The position numbers and the translations under genes are program-made. DNA of 64,000 nt from Vampirovibrionales bacterium (lineage in GTDB: Bacteria > Cyanobacteriota > Vampirovibrionia > Vampirovibrionales > Vampirovibrionaceae), in contig JAJCZA010000005.1 in assembly GCA_029262635.1 (NCBI GenBank), positions 471,135 to 535,134 on the forward strand, read 5' to 3'. Shown here one piece after another: positions 37,506 through 46,419 of the stretch. Position 1 is the first letter of the stretch; each line of letters opens with the position of its first letter. Under the pieces are notes generated by a model. It was not told the DNA's origin, did no database searches, and was given only the letters and a program-made list of their open reading frames with translations.

Positions 37506-37533
37506 ATGATAAGAGAAAAAGATTCAATGTAAA
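37506..37533 (-). promoter_or_regulatory. Promoter candidate of the rplJ-rpoC2 operon
   Basis: On the minus strand TTTACA and TATCAT are separated by 16 bases, a good sigma-70 type match. Transcription would start near 37498, leaving a leader of about 36 bases before rplJ, too short for the usual L10 leader RNA. A hairpin TTGCC-TCTG-GGCAA lies further upstream and would only be in the leader if a more distal promoter is used. Confidence 0.45.
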
Positions 37534-37758
37534 GAGCCTTTTATTGCCCAGAGGCAATAGGGAGAGGAAGAATGTAAGGTCCTTTGCAAAAAGTGTGATT
37601 GGGGGAGGTATTTTAACTCCATAACAAGGTGGATAGCAAGGGCATTCGCAAAATACTTAATGGATGTTTACAGTTGGAACGGGCGGTTTTTCTTTGCTGC
37701 AAACTAAAAAATAAAAACCTGAAAAGCTTAATATATTGTTACATTTGGCTTTTTACCT

Positions 37759-38145
37759 CTATTCAAGAGGGCTTGATGAACTCACTTTCCGAATTGTAGG
37801 AATCAACTGGCTTGCGATTTTCGGTTTCGATACAAACGGATAGGGGAGGGATGGAAAGAGTCCCGGATCAGAACCGCTGACCAGAATCAATCGTTGAGGC
37901 GAATGCCCTTGCTCCGTTAAGGCTTGTCCCAAGTCCAGTCCGTCCTTTTCTCCTGTCAGTTTCCAGTCGAGTAGAACCACATCAGGTTTTTTGCTTTCGT
38001 AAACAGCAAGGGCACTTTCGTAGTTGTCTTCAATGCCAATTAGTTTAAAATCAGACTCTAAAGATAACAGGCTTTGGATACCTTGCTGCCAAAGGGGCTC
38101 ATCCTCAACCAGTAAGATCGTTGTTTCCGTCACAGCATTCACCAC
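37759..38145 (-). CDS. Single-domain response regulator (receiver only)
   Basis: A 128-residue CheY-like receiver without output domain. The acidic pair is in L-L-V-E-D-E-P, the phospho-acceptor is the Asp of V-V-L-L-D-W, and the conserved lysine is in F-V-S-K-P-K. The usual Thr is replaced by Ser in L-V-S-G. It is the third gene of an apparent fliS-fliT-like-receiver operon, 12 bases after the second gene. Flagellar context suggests a motor or assembly signal, but the partner kinase is not in the window apart from the PhoR-like one at 45288-46400. Confidence 0.82.
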   Translation of the reverse strand: MVNAVTETTILLVEDEPLWQQGIQSLLSLESDFKLIGIEDNYESALAVYESKKPDVVLLDWKLTGEKDGLDLGQALTEQGHSPQRLILVSGSDPGLFPSLPYPFVSKPKIASQLIPTIRKVSSSSPLE

Positions 38146-38157
38146 GCTTCTCTTGTT

Positions 38158-38550
38158 TTACGCTCGATCCGTTCGGGTCGAACGAATCTCTTCCGGCGAA
38201 GATAGGTGGTATAGGTGAACGGCTTGTTTGTCTTGAATCGTAGCGTCCAGCTTTTTGCCGATCTTTTCTCTCAGGGCGGTTAGTGCAATCTGAACATCCG
38301 GTTCCAAAGTGTTAATTTGGTTCAGTGTTTCCTTAAATTGAGTTTGAGCTGCATTATTGTTTTCAAACACTGTTTCCATTGAATTCCTACTCATTTGAGC
38401 AATTAGGTTGCCCCGACGCATTAACAACTGGGAGAGTACGGGTAGATCCAACTTTTTCTCATCCGATGCCATCACCAAAATTTCACGAGACAGGTTTAAA
38501 ATGTCATCGAGGTTTTGAATCCAGTCATGCGGTGTAAGATGGTGGGTCAT
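38158..38550 (-). CDS. FliT-like flagellar chaperone candidate
   Basis: This protein of about 130 residues looks wholly helical. I-L-N-L-S-R-E-I-L-V-M-A and L-P-V-L-S-Q-L-L-M-R-R-G-N-L-I-A-Q-M match the loose FliT/FlgN pattern, in which a conserved L-x-x-x-R-x-x-L-I segment sits in the second helix. FliT binds the filament cap FliD. The position directly after fliS, with overlapping ends, is typical for fliT. Sequence alone is weak, so context carries the call. I start at ATG 38550; the frame is open further upstream inside fliS. Confidence 0.5.
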   Translation of the reverse strand: MTHHLTPHDWIQNLDDILNLSREILVMASDEKKLDLPVLSQLLMRRGNLIAQMSRNSMETVFENNNAAQTQFKETLNQINTLEPDVQIALTALREKIGKKLDATIQDKQAVHLYHLSSPEEIRSTRTDRA

Positions 38551-38992
38551 GGGGTTCCCCATCCTTTGGTAATGGTAGGTCTGAGCGATCCTGTGTACGC
38601 TCCTTGCCCGCAATTTGAATGGCTTCCTGCCAAGTTTTCTTTAGCGAGCGCAAGTGGTCGAGTACTTCGTCTACCATGGTAACATCTTTTTTAAGGTTGG
38701 CCTGAACCAGCCGGTAATGCAAGTACTCATACAGATTATAAAGGTTTTGAGCCGTTTCGCCTCCGACTTCAAAATCTAGGGTGACCATAAACTCTGTAAT
38801 GATATTTTGGGTCTTAATCAGGTTGTTATGGCTCTTTTCAATGTCATTGGCTTCCATCCCCTTTTTAGCAATGAGTAAAAAACGGATGGCGCCATCATAA
38901 AGAAGGAGCAACACTTCTTCGGGTGTGGCGCTTAATACCTGTTGTTCTTTATATTTATTGGCCTGGTTTGTATACCCATTCATCATAGCCAT
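38525..38992 (-). CDS. fliS: Flagellin export chaperone FliS
   Basis: Binds newly made flagellin in the cytoplasm and stops premature polymerisation. The family features are present: Y-K-E-Q-Q-V-L-S-A-T-P-E-E-V-L-L-L-L-Y-D-G-A-I-R-F near the N-terminus and L-Y-E-Y-L-H-Y-R-L-V-Q-A-N, then V-L-D-H-L-R-S-L-K-K-T-W-Q-E-A. The last ~30 residues are an extra polar tail. The flagellins it would serve are at 59.6 and 61.2 kb, far from this operon. Its 3' end overlaps the FliT-like gene. Confidence 0.93.
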   Translation of the reverse strand: MAMMNGYTNQANKYKEQQVLSATPEEVLLLLYDGAIRFLLIAKKGMEANDIEKSHNNLIKTQNIITEFMVTLDFEVGGETAQNLYNLYEYLHYRLVQANLKKDVTMVDEVLDHLRSLKKTWQEAIQIAGKERTQDRSDLPLPKDGEPHDPPSYTA

Positions 38993-39157
38993 GGTATCGA
39001 CTTGTGTGTTCCAAAACTTTAAATTTAAGCGGTGGATTCGTTCTTTGGTCCTTCAGATGGAGGAGGTGTTTCCAGGGAAGGCAGAAAACGCACAAAATCA
39101 AGCTAAGTGGTTTTTATACAGGTAGGAAACGTGATCATATCTATAGGGGGCTACCGA

Positions 39158-39352
39158 ATGGCATTTTCTCATAGCCTAACCAACGGAAAAATTAAACTGT
39201 TAGAGCGCTTTTTCCCAGAGGCTTCTGAGGCTCAGGCCGAGACGTTTGAGATTTTGATGGATCTGGAGCAGACGGGCCAAGTGCTGGCCAGTTTGGATGA
39301 GGCTCGCAAAGGGGCCATTGTTTCTATGGCCGAGGCATTTGGAGATTTATAG
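39158..39352 (+). CDS. Putative antitoxin of a RelE/ParE-type module
   Basis: A 64-residue acidic, mostly helical protein starting at ATG 39158, with AGGGGG 7 bases upstream; the frame is open to 39107 but those codons lack a ribosome site. L-D-E-A-R-K-G-A-I-V-S-M-A-E-A-F resembles the C-terminal toxin-neutralising helix of small antitoxins. The assignment rests mainly on its position 5 bases before a RelE-like gene and on size. I do not recognise its DNA-binding fold. Confidence 0.55.
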   Translation: MAFSHSLTNGKIKLLERFFPEASEAQAETFEILMDLEQTGQVLASLDEARKGAIVSMAEAFGDL

Positions 39353-39357
39353 GCCCG

Positions 39358-39678
39358 ATGAGTGCGCAACAGGCTATTTTCCACAACTTGTCGGTTTACC
39401 TGACGAAAACTGCCGATAAGTCACAGCGTAAACTGGACAAACCACTTCGCGTAAAAGTCCGGGATTCGCTGTTGCGTATTGCGGCAACTCCCGAGTCGGT
39501 CGGTGAGAAGTTGTCGACGCCTCTCAGTGGTGTTTATTCTCACCATATTAAATACAAAGGGAAAGAGTTTCGAATTGCTTACCATATCAACACGGAGACG
39601 GAATGTGTGGTTATTTTGTTGATAGGTCCTCACGAAAACTTTTACAAAAAACTGAAAAACCTGGTTGCCGCTTCTTAA
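39358..39678 (+). CDS. RelE/ParE-family toxin
   Basis: A 106-residue basic protein. The core K-L-S-T-P-L-S-G-V-Y-S-H-H-I-K-Y-K-G-K-E-F followed by R-I-A-Y-H-I and V-V-I-L-L-I-G-P-H-E-N-F-Y matches the RelE/ParE barrel (L-x-G-x-Y-x-x-R ... Y-R-I-x-Y ... I-x-x-H-x-x-Y). RelE members cut mRNA on the ribosome and ParE members inhibit gyrase; the sequence does not decide which. It is cotranscribed with the small gene upstream, as expected of a toxin-antitoxin pair. Confidence 0.75.
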   Translation: MSAQQAIFHNLSVYLTKTADKSQRKLDKPLRVKVRDSLLRIAATPESVGEKLSTPLSGVYSHHIKYKGKEFRIAYHINTETECVVILLIGPHENFYKKLKNLVAAS

Positions 39679-39699
39679 ATTTAAAAAGAGATTGTCTTC

Positions 39700-39715
39700 G
39701 TAACAGTCCTGTTAC
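39700..39715. promoter_or_regulatory. Palindrome GTAACAG-N2-CTGTTAC
   Basis: A perfect 7-base inverted repeat with a 2-base centre, 22 bases after the toxin gene and 78 before the Flp-like pilin gene. There is no following T run. It could be an operator for the pilin gene. Confidence 0.35.
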
Positions 39716-39792
39716 AAGAGGTTAAGCCTTCATAGAGGTGTGGAATGAAGAGAGTAGGAGTATTTAGGCCGTCTCGTATGAGGGAGTGAGTC

Positions 39793-40032
39793 GTGCAAAA
39801 TAAAATTGAAAAGGAAACTCGATTGAACGTATTCTGGAAGACTCTTTTTTCAACGGTTAAAAACCACCGAACTTACGGTCATGGGCAAGGGGTTATCGAG
39901 TATGCGGGGGCGATTGTGATTGCCGTGGTTCTGGTCTCTCTGGTTTTGGTTGTTTTCCCGAACCCGTTGACCGATTTCTTTTTTGAAATAATCGAAACGG
40001 CTTTAAACACCTTTATTGGATATCTGCCTTAA
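39793..40032 (+). CDS. Flp-like type IVb prepilin candidate
   Basis: A 79-residue protein with a basic N-terminal ~30 residues, then G-Q-G-V-I-E-Y-A-G-A-I-V-I-A-V-V and a long hydrophobic helix. Gly followed at +5 by Glu-Tyr matches the Flp/Tad prepilin site, where a TadV-type peptidase would cut after the Gly. The start is GTG 39793 with AGGGAG 6 bases upstream. No tad secretion genes are in the window, so the partner machinery is unknown. A TadE-like or unrelated single-pass protein is the alternative. Confidence 0.6.
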   Translation: MQNKIEKETRLNVFWKTLFSTVKNHRTYGHGQGVIEYAGAIVIAVVLVSLVLVVFPNPLTDFFFEIIETALNTFIGYLP

Positions 40033-40085
40033 AAAAAGAAAGGCCTTGAGTTACAATAGAAGGCGAATTAAAAAGTAGAAATCAC

Positions 40086-40159
<74 letters not shown>

Positions 40160-40298
40160 TTTCTATTTGCTTGCTTGTTGAGCTTGGTTTTCGGCTATGA
40201 TTTGTTCAGCTACACTTTTACGACGTTGGACGGAATCGCAAAACCGTCGCTTTCTTGTCCGAGCTTAGCGAGCGTTGATACGAGCCTCTTTTGCCACC

Positions 40299-40493
40299 TC
40301 ACCGAAGGAGGCTTTGGGTCTTTTTGGGTTGCTGCGATGGGTTCGTGATCGCTTCCTGAGCGGGTGTGGGCAAGGCTTCATTAGAACCCAAAAAGTAGGG
40401 CCGCATCTGTTGGGCGGATTGACTATAAAGGTTGGGTTGCCCTGAAAGCTTAGGCAGAGCTGCAAACGTTGGATTAAATTGCGTGATAGCCAT
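40299..40493 (-). CDS. Small hypothetical protein after the FtsH-like gene
   Basis: A 64-residue Pro/Gln/Ser-rich protein beginning M-A-I-T-Q-F-N-P-T-F. AAGGA lies 9 bases before the ATG, and the gene follows the FtsH-like gene by 12 bases on the same strand, so the two are probably cotranscribed. An overlapping ORF in another frame (40265-40465) lacks a ribosome site. It could be a substrate or small partner of the protease; nothing proves this. Confidence 0.5.
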   Translation of the reverse strand: MAITQFNPTFAALPKLSGQPNLYSQSAQQMRPYFLGSNEALPTPAQEAITNPSQQPKKTQSLLR

Positions 40494-40505
40494 GGCTTAC
40501 AGTCC

Positions 40506-43500
40506 TTATGGTTTTTTTGAGCCCGGGAGCATCTCTTTTAGCTTACCCATAACCTGTTCGATGATTTGCTCTTCTTGTTTGTCATTGAGCTCACTTTGCT
40601 TATCTTTCAGGCGTGTCCAGCTGACGTCGTTATCTAGGTACTCGTTGTAAATTTGCTCGATAGGTTCCCAAATCTCAGGTCGATAAGCGTCCGGTTTGCC
40701 ATGACGATCGGCAATGACCTTGGGGAAGCCCAGGTGTTTCTCAAACAGGGCCATGGCTTCGTCGCCAAACCGGTTTTTCTCGTCCCCGGATACGAGATCC
40801 TCGGCCATGGCCATCAGTTTATTCTGATGGTTGTCAAACAGATACTTCGCAGCTTTCATTGTCGCTTGTTGCGCTTCCTCCAGCATAAAGCTACTTCGTT
40901 GCGCATCGGCCTTGGTTAAGGGCTCGTTAAATTTGTAACCCTGATTGCCTTCTTCCACCATGCCGGAGGTGATCAGTTTGCGGATGATATCCAGTGCTTT
41001 CTCTCGATCGCTACTACTACCCCATGTGACTCCTTTTCTTCCAAAACGGCCGATTTCAAAGGCTTTTCCACCCATGCAAATAAATAATTGGCTCAGGAGT
41101 GAGCCGAGATCAGGCATAATCTCACTGTATTCGGGGTTGGAATCATTGTTGGGCATGACAAATCCGCCAACACCGCCAGAACGGGGCTCGCCAGAGACGA
41201 TATCAATATCAAACCCGGCCAGAAGGGCGTTAATGCCATGGCCAAACTCATGCAAGAGGATCAATTCATGTTTCTGTTTATTTGGCCATTTGTCTGGCGG
41301 CAATACCTCGCCCAACATCTTATTAAACATGGCGTCCGTCAGGGTTTTTTCCGTAACGGTATCTGCACCACCCAACTCATCGACTCCAAACTTCTCCTGG
41401 ATTTTCTTGAGAGTGTCCTGATCCTTACGGATCTCAGCTTGTTCATCAGGCGTAAATCGGGGCACGCTGGAATTTTTCTCAAAAGGATTGCTCTCGAGTT
41501 GCAGCAAATTCTGGTACCGTGTTTCCACTTCTTTGGCCGGTCGAGAGAGTCCACCGTTTTGAATGGCTTCTTTAATGGCGGCGTTCACTTTACTCGCTAA
41601 TTGCCGTTCCCGGAGTAGCTTTGCCTCTTTAACGTAAGAGACCAGAGCAGCGCCGGAGATGCTATTATCCATTCGTTTGGCAAAGCCTTCCAATGCTTTG
41701 CCAACGCCGACACTGTTGCGGATGCCGGTTAGTTTTTCGTATTCTAAACGAATGGCTTCCCGTTCTTCGTCGTTAAAGGACTCCTCTTCTTCCATTGCCT
41801 GCTTATAACGGGCCTCAATTTGATCGGCGGGGCGAGAAAGCAGGTCATCTTTGACAGCTTTTTCGACAACGGCAGTAATCTCGGCCGGATCCACGTCCAC
41901 ATTGGCCATTTTTAGGCCAGCCAGTTTAAACCCGATTTTCAAGACCTCAAGCCGATCCTGCCAATTGGCTGGGTTCTTCATTTCCAGATGGGTGCCGAAG
42001 CGTCCGGGTCGGGTTAGGGCATCGTCCAGCATGGTTCGCTTATTGGTGGCAGCCATCATCAGAATATTAGGTGCAATGCCACTCTTGCTGGCCAAGCTTT
42101 CCATTTCGGCTTTCAATTTGGCCAGTGTATCATTTTTCAGTGAACCCTCTTGGCTGCTGGTCATTCCATCGATTTCATCGATGAACAACACGACCCCGCC
42201 GTATTCTTCAGCTAGCTCGCGGGCCCGTGCAAACATATCACGGACTCGGGCGGCCCCAATGCCAACAAACTTCTCGTCAAAGCCGCTACCATCAACGGAA
42301 ATGAAGGGGACACCGGCCTCACCGGCAACCGCAGCGGCGAGTAAAGTTTTTCCTGTTCCGGGCGGACCGGCCATCAGAACACCATCCGGTTTACCGCCTG
42401 CTTTCTTATCCTCAAGGGTTAATCTTTGTACTTCAGCCTTCAGGGCTTTTCTCTTGGCCGGTAACCGTTTTTTGAATAATTCCCAACCGGAGCGAGCTTC
42501 TTTTTCAATTTCTTCGAAGTTGGGTTCTGTTGAAAAGAACTTTCGAGCCAGAGCTTCCCGATTTTCTCTCGATGTTTTAGTCGATCTTATAAGAGTCTCA
42601 ATTTCTTTTAGATCCCGGTTCGCTTTCTTGAGTTCCAGAAGGCGGGTTCGTCGGGCCTGGAATTTACCGATATCTTGTTTCATTCGCTTTAAGGATTCAT
42701 CCTGTCCGCCGACGTCAGCGAATCTCACATCGGAGTCCAGAATGGGGTCAAATTCGCTTTTATAGCTTCCGGCCCCAACCTTACCAGCCCCTTGAGCCCC
42801 CCCTGCTTCCTGATTTTTCTGTTGCTTGTTAAAAAAGTGACGCTGTATTATGAAAAGGCCTCCCAGGAAAAGGGATACGAATAGGAGTGTGCCGAGGAGA
42901 CCTCCACCGCCACTACTACTACTGGTTTCAGCGACGTTACCTGCCGCGCTGACTCCGGGAGTGGTTTGAACAATCGGTGCTCTTTCCGGTGCGATTTTTC
43001 CGGACATGGGCTGACCGCTTAGCTTTCTGAGTTTGCCAAGAAACTCCGTCCGTTCGGCGGGCGAGGGGAGATCCGGGACATAAAAAGAGTTTCCTGAACC
43101 CGTGGCGTGACGAAACTCCAGGTAGGATTGTCCTTGTAGGGAGACTATTGTGTAAGTCGGCTCTAATCGCCCTTCTTCAGCCAGCGACTCTACATGTTTT
43201 AGGTTGTCTACAAAGCTTGAGGGGCCGGGTTCGCCGGGAATAACTAATGACCGACCGCTTTCACTGGCAAAGGACTCCAGTTTCTCTCGAAAGGCTTGGC
43301 GCTTCTTGGGAGAGAAGTCTTTTAGTGGGATGTGAACGCGTGCTTGGTACTCTCCGTCTCGGTACCGGTAGGACATCATGTCGCGTCCGTCGTTTGCTTT
43401 TTCAACGCCCAAATAATAACGAAGGGTTCCGTTCTTCACCCATTCCTCGATTTGGGCATGTCCTTCTTTACCCGAGAACACCTCAAGGTGTTTCGGGGCG

Positions 43501-44210
43501 CCATCTGGGCGGGGTGCTTTGACAAACACAGATTCATCGTCTTGAAAACGCGAAGGGGTATAGAAGGGTGTTTCTTTAACCACGTCTGCGAGGGTTTTTT
43601 GGAATGTTTGTATTCCTTCTGCTGGGGTAGAGAAGGAATTAGAGACGGAGTCGGGTAGAAACCAATGTGGCTTAGAGAGGAAGTTAGAGACGAAGCCGGG
43701 TAAAAACCAAGAGGAAGAATCCTCAAATGCGTTGGTTGAAACGTGAAATTGGGCCTGGTAGTCTCCTTCTCGATAAAGAAAAGAAAGAACCTCTTCTTCG
43801 ACGTCTCTTAGTTTTAGTGTTTCCCTTCCCAAGGGAATGAGCTTTCCTTCCTTCGCCCATTTAAGCATGCGTGGGAGGTCTCTATCGGGGAAGAATCGCT
43901 CTCCGCCACTGGGAGCATCTGGCGATCGGCTTGCTTTTTTTGATTTCGACGGGGTGTCTTCTGCGGTTACGACAGGCTGTTCGTTTTGTGCAAAAACCTC
44001 TGAAGCCCCTACATGAGCGGCAGGAGCGAGCATCAGAGAAGCTATTGTAAGAAAGGTGGCGGGGGTCATTTTTGACCCGTTTGGCTTTGAGGCACCTTCG
44101 AAAGAAACCGGTTTGATCGGCGTCACTGTACCAAAGGTGGGCTTTACTTCAGTTAGAGGAAGCGATTGACTCACAGGAACTCCTGCAACCGCACGAAAAC
44201 GAACATCCAT
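40506..44210 (-). CDS. Giant FtsH-like AAA+ zinc metalloprotease
   Basis: An FtsH-type architecture enlarged to 1234 residues (FtsH is ~610-650): hydrophobic segment ~48-68, extracytoplasmic region ~70-435, transmembrane helix ~436-456, AAA+ domain and M41 peptidase. The extracytoplasmic region has three related blocks (~113-160, ~252-315, ~339-398) built on an [A/E]-E-[G]-x-L ... L-x-[F/Y]-[R]-[D/E]-G pattern. Walker A GPPGTGKT is at 615-622, Walker B FIDEID at ~676-681, R-P-G-R-F at ~734, zinc motif HEFGH at 987-991, and the third ligand is probably the Asp of S-S-S-D-R. A ~100-residue charged helical insert precedes Walker A, and a segment with L-S-R-P-A-x-x-[IV]-E-x-R-Y occurs twice (~791, ~888). 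It would degrade membrane proteins; the substrate is unknown. Confidence 0.85.
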   Translation of the reverse strand: MDVRFRAVAGVPVSQSLPLTEVKPTFGTVTPIKPVSFEGASKPNGSKMTPATFLTIASLMLAPAAHVGASEVFAQNEQPVVTAEDTPSKSKKASRSPDAPSGGERFFPDRDLPRMLKWAKEGKLIPLGRETLKLRDVEEEVLSFLYREGDYQAQFHVSTNAFEDSSSWFLPGFVSNFLSKPHWFLPDSVSNSFSTPAEGIQTFQKTLADVVKETPFYTPSRFQDDESVFVKAPRPDGAPKHLEVFSGKEGHAQIEEWVKNGTLRYYLGVEKANDGRDMMSYRYRDGEYQARVHIPLKDFSPKKRQAFREKLESFASESGRSLVIPGEPGPSSFVDNLKHVESLAEEGRLEPTYTIVSLQGQSYLEFRHATGSGNSFYVPDLPSPAERTEFLGKLRKLSGQPMSGKIAPERAPIVQTTPGVSAAGNVAETSSSSGGGGLLGTLLFVSLFLGGLFIIQRHFFNKQQKNQEAGGAQGAGKVGAGSYKSEFDPILDSDVRFADVGGQDESLKRMKQDIGKFQARRTRLLELKKANRDLKEIETLIRSTKTSRENREALARKFFSTEPNFEEIEKEARSGWELFKKRLPAKRKALKAEVQRLTLEDKKAGGKPDGVLMAGPPGTGKTLLAAAVAGEAGVPFISVDGSGFDEKFVGIGAARVRDMFARARELAEEYGGVVLFIDEIDGMTSSQEGSLKNDTLAKLKAEMESLASKSGIAPNILMMAATNKRTMLDDALTRPGRFGTHLEMKNPANWQDRLEVLKIGFKLAGLKMANVDVDPAEITAVVEKAVKDDLLSRPADQIEARYKQAMEEEESFNDEEREAIRLEYEKLTGIRNSVGVGKALEGFAKRMDNSISGAALVSYVKEAKLLRERQLASKVNAAIKEAIQNGGLSRPAKEVETRYQNLLQLESNPFEKNSSVPRFTPDEQAEIRKDQDTLKKIQEKFGVDELGGADTVTEKTLTDAMFNKMLGEVLPPDKWPNKQKHELILLHEFGHGINALLAGFDIDIVSGEPRSGGVGGFVMPNNDSNPEYSEIMPDLGSLLSQLFICMGGKAFEIGRFGRKGVTWGSSSDREKALDIIRKLITSGMVEEGNQGYKFNEPLTKADAQRSSFMLEEAQQATMKAAKYLFDNHQNKLMAMAEDLVSGDEKNRFGDEAMALFEKHLGFPKVIADRHGKPDAYRPEIWEPIEQIYNEYLDNDVSWTRLKDKQSELNDKQEEQIIEQVMGKLKEMLPGSKKP

Positions 44211-44785
44211 ACCTGAGTTAATCTCCTAAAATTCCCGACATTGATACCGATTAATGTCCTTATTGACCCCTTCTAACCCCCTTTTTACTTGAGCCGTCTT
44301 TCTGAGGTGATAGAGGCGTCGGGTTAGCGTAGAGCTACTACGGTGCCAGAAAGAAGAGAAAAAATCAAGTTTATTTGTTGTTTTGAATGATAAGTCCAAT
44401 AAAGAAGTCCCTCAAGGTATGAAGGAACACTTTCTGTAAAAAGATAGGGCCGTTTGGGTTTTGCTTCAATTTTAATCGTGGGCTGAAATGTTTTTTTATG
44501 TAACATTTTCTGTCGGATATTAGATCGTGAGACGGCATCATTATAAAGAATACAGGGGTTACATAAATGTTCTACGGTAAAATAAGGGGAAGTGCGGTGA
44601 TAATAACTGTTTTTCAAACTGAACATAGGATAAATAGCTGTATTCTATGGATTTACGACGAATTGATTAGGGTAAATGCCTTTTACGTTTAAAGTTTCCC
44701 ATTTTTCTTCCGATAAGTGATCTATAGGACCTTGATTGAAGGTTTCGTATGAAAAATTAACGCCAATAAGGTATTTATTAACACC
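44211..44785. other. Intergenic region without a supported gene
   Basis: These 575 bases lie between the divergent FtsH-like and YvyF-like genes. Two minus-strand ORFs (44324-44626 and the 3' part of 44645-45010) lack ribosome sites and family resemblance, and the second lies largely antisense to the YvyF-like gene. AT-rich stretches could hold promoters for both neighbours, but I cannot point to a good one. Confidence 0.4.
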
Positions 44786-45280
44786 ATGGATTTGCCTCAG
44801 CTTGCCAATTGCACTCGATGCAGTCGTCTGTTCCCCAAGACGGTGAATCTGCAATGCGGTGATTGCGTTAAAAAAGAGCAGGAATGGCTCCAGAAGGCAC
44901 GAACTGGTTTGAGGCAAAGTCGAAGTCAAGGCGGGATTACGATGAGTGATCTGGCTGTTCAAGTGGGTTGCTTGCTTGAGGAGGTTGAAACATTCTACGA
45001 TAACCATCAACTGGGGGTTGATGAGGAGTGGTTAATTATTAGTTGCTCTAAGTGTTCCGAGCCTGTTCGAGGGGCTCATTCCGAGGGCTTATTTTGTAAG
45101 CCCTGTGCTGACATGCTAAAAGACGAGGTTGGCAGTGAGGTACTCTCAAAAAATGAGTTGGAGGACAAAGCTCAAGCGGCTGAACGAGAACGATTGAAAC
45201 GGGTTCAGGAAGGCAGTAAAAACCACTATGGGCTTAATCGGAATAAAGGAATAGAGCACCGAGAGTTTTACAGGTTTTGA
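44786..45280 (+). CDS. YvyF-like flagellar operon protein (zinc-finger)
   Basis: A 164-residue protein resembling the YvyF/TIGR03826 family, found in flagellar operons of Gram-positive bacteria. L-A-N-C-T-R-C-S-R-L-F-P-K and L-Q-C-G-D-C form a first C-x2-C/C-x2-C zinc ribbon. A helix-turn-helix-like middle follows (G-I-T-M-S-D-L-A-V-Q-V-G), then a second cysteine pair set, C-S-K-C and C-K-P-C. The last ~35 residues are charged. Its exact role is not established; regulation of flagellar gene expression has been proposed for homologs. Here it stands alone, convergent with the histidine kinase gene. Confidence 0.7.
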   Translation: MDLPQLANCTRCSRLFPKTVNLQCGDCVKKEQEWLQKARTGLRQSRSQGGITMSDLAVQVGCLLEEVETFYDNHQLGVDEEWLIISCSKCSEPVRGAHSEGLFCKPCADMLKDEVGSEVLSKNELEDKAQAAERERLKRVQEGSKNHYGLNRNKGIEHREFYRF

Positions 45281-45287
45281 TTCTGGA

Positions 45288-46400
45288 TTAATCCGACTCG
45301 TCGGCTATCCTTAAGGTAAAGCTAAAAGTTGATCCTTTTTCTGGAGTGCTTTCAACCCAAATATCGCCCCCATGGTACTGGATAATGTGTTTTACAATGC
45401 TTAGCCCCAACCCTGTCCCACCCATTTCACGAGAACGAGCCTTGTCCACGCGATAAAACCGCTCAAATAGTCGGGCGGCATGTTTTGCTTCAAGACCAAT
45501 TCCTGTGTCAGTCACGTTGACCTGAACGATGGAGTGGCCGGATTGGTCTTGTGTTTCAAAAGCGGAAATGGCGATCTTGCCCCCTTCCGGTGTGTATTTA
45601 ATGGCGTTATCCAGCAGGTTGGTCAGGACTTGTTCCAGATTGCTCCGATTGGCCATGACATCGGGCAGGTTATCGGGCAGGTGAATGAAGAGGGTCAATC
45701 TTTTCCCTTGTGTACTGCTTTCCGCTAGTGTATGGACTTTTCGGATTAGGTGAGGCAGTGACATAGGGTCTAGTTCCGGCTCGAAGTCGGGGGACTCCAG
45801 CTTAGAGAGGTCTAACAAATCGGTTACGAGTTGAGATAAACGTTTGGAGTGTCGAAAAATGACTTTGACAAAATCCCAGGCGATTTCCCGGTCATCCAGT
45901 GCGCCGTCCAGCAACGTTTCTGCATAACCGTGAATTGCACTAAGCGGGGTGCGCAGTTCGTGGGACACGTTGGCGACAAAATCTCGCCGCATTTTTTCGG
46001 TTCGGCGAATAGCGGTTTCGTCATGGAAAATTGCCACGCAACCATCCACCTGATCTGTAACGGTAAGGGGAATAAGGTGGACATGGAAATAGAAGATTCG
46101 GTTGTTATGGGTGAGGGTCAGTTCCTGGGTAGAGGCTTTACCGCTGGTGAGAACTAGGGTTAGGGCTTGCTCTAGTTCTGGGCTGGGGATGATCCTTTCA
46201 AATGACTGATTGAGCACGCTGTTGTTCAGGGAGAGCAGGTTTTTCAGGGCATCGTTGAATAGCAGAACATGTCTGTTTTTATCGCAAACTAAAACCCCGT
46301 CCTTCATTTCTTGGATCAGGAGCGGTAAGGCACGTTGTTCTTCAAAGAGTTGTTGAACCCTTTGGCTCGAATGAGGATCATGAATCGATGTGTTGGTCAT
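45288..46400 (-). CDS. PhoR-type sensor histidine kinase
   Basis: A 370-residue kinase. A PAS-like domain (~25-125) is followed by HisKA with F-V-A-N-V-S-H-E-L-R-T-P (phospho-acceptor His147) and HATPase_c, which has N-L-L-D-N-A-I-K-Y-T-P (N box), D-T-G-I-G-L (G1) and G-T-G-L-G-L-S-I-V (G2). No transmembrane helix is evident, unlike E. coli PhoR, so sensing may be cytoplasmic. It is encoded 19 bases after the response regulator gene. PhoR/PhoB is the nearest type, but phosphate sensing is only inferred; SasA/NblS-like kinases are alternatives. Confidence 0.88.
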   Translation of the reverse strand: MTNTSIHDPHSSQRVQQLFEEQRALPLLIQEMKDGVLVCDKNRHVLLFNDALKNLLSLNNSVLNQSFERIIPSPELEQALTLVLTSGKASTQELTLTHNNRIFYFHVHLIPLTVTDQVDGCVAIFHDETAIRRTEKMRRDFVANVSHELRTPLSAIHGYAETLLDGALDDREIAWDFVKVIFRHSKRLSQLVTDLLDLSKLESPDFEPELDPMSLPHLIRKVHTLAESSTQGKRLTLFIHLPDNLPDVMANRSNLEQVLTNLLDNAIKYTPEGGKIAISAFETQDQSGHSIVQVNVTDTGIGLEAKHAARLFERFYRVDKARSREMGGTGLGLSIVKHIIQYHGGDIWVESTPEKGSTFSFTLRIADESD

Positions 46401-46419
46401 AATAAAACGGATTTCTATT

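Noticed and set aside
44324..44626. Minus-strand ORF of 100 codons
   Set aside because: No ribosome site, no family resemblance and an unlikely composition; treated as part of the intergenic region.
44645..45010. Minus-strand ORF of 121 codons
   Set aside because: Mostly antisense to the YvyF-like gene, whose zinc ribbons make the plus-strand reading much better supported.
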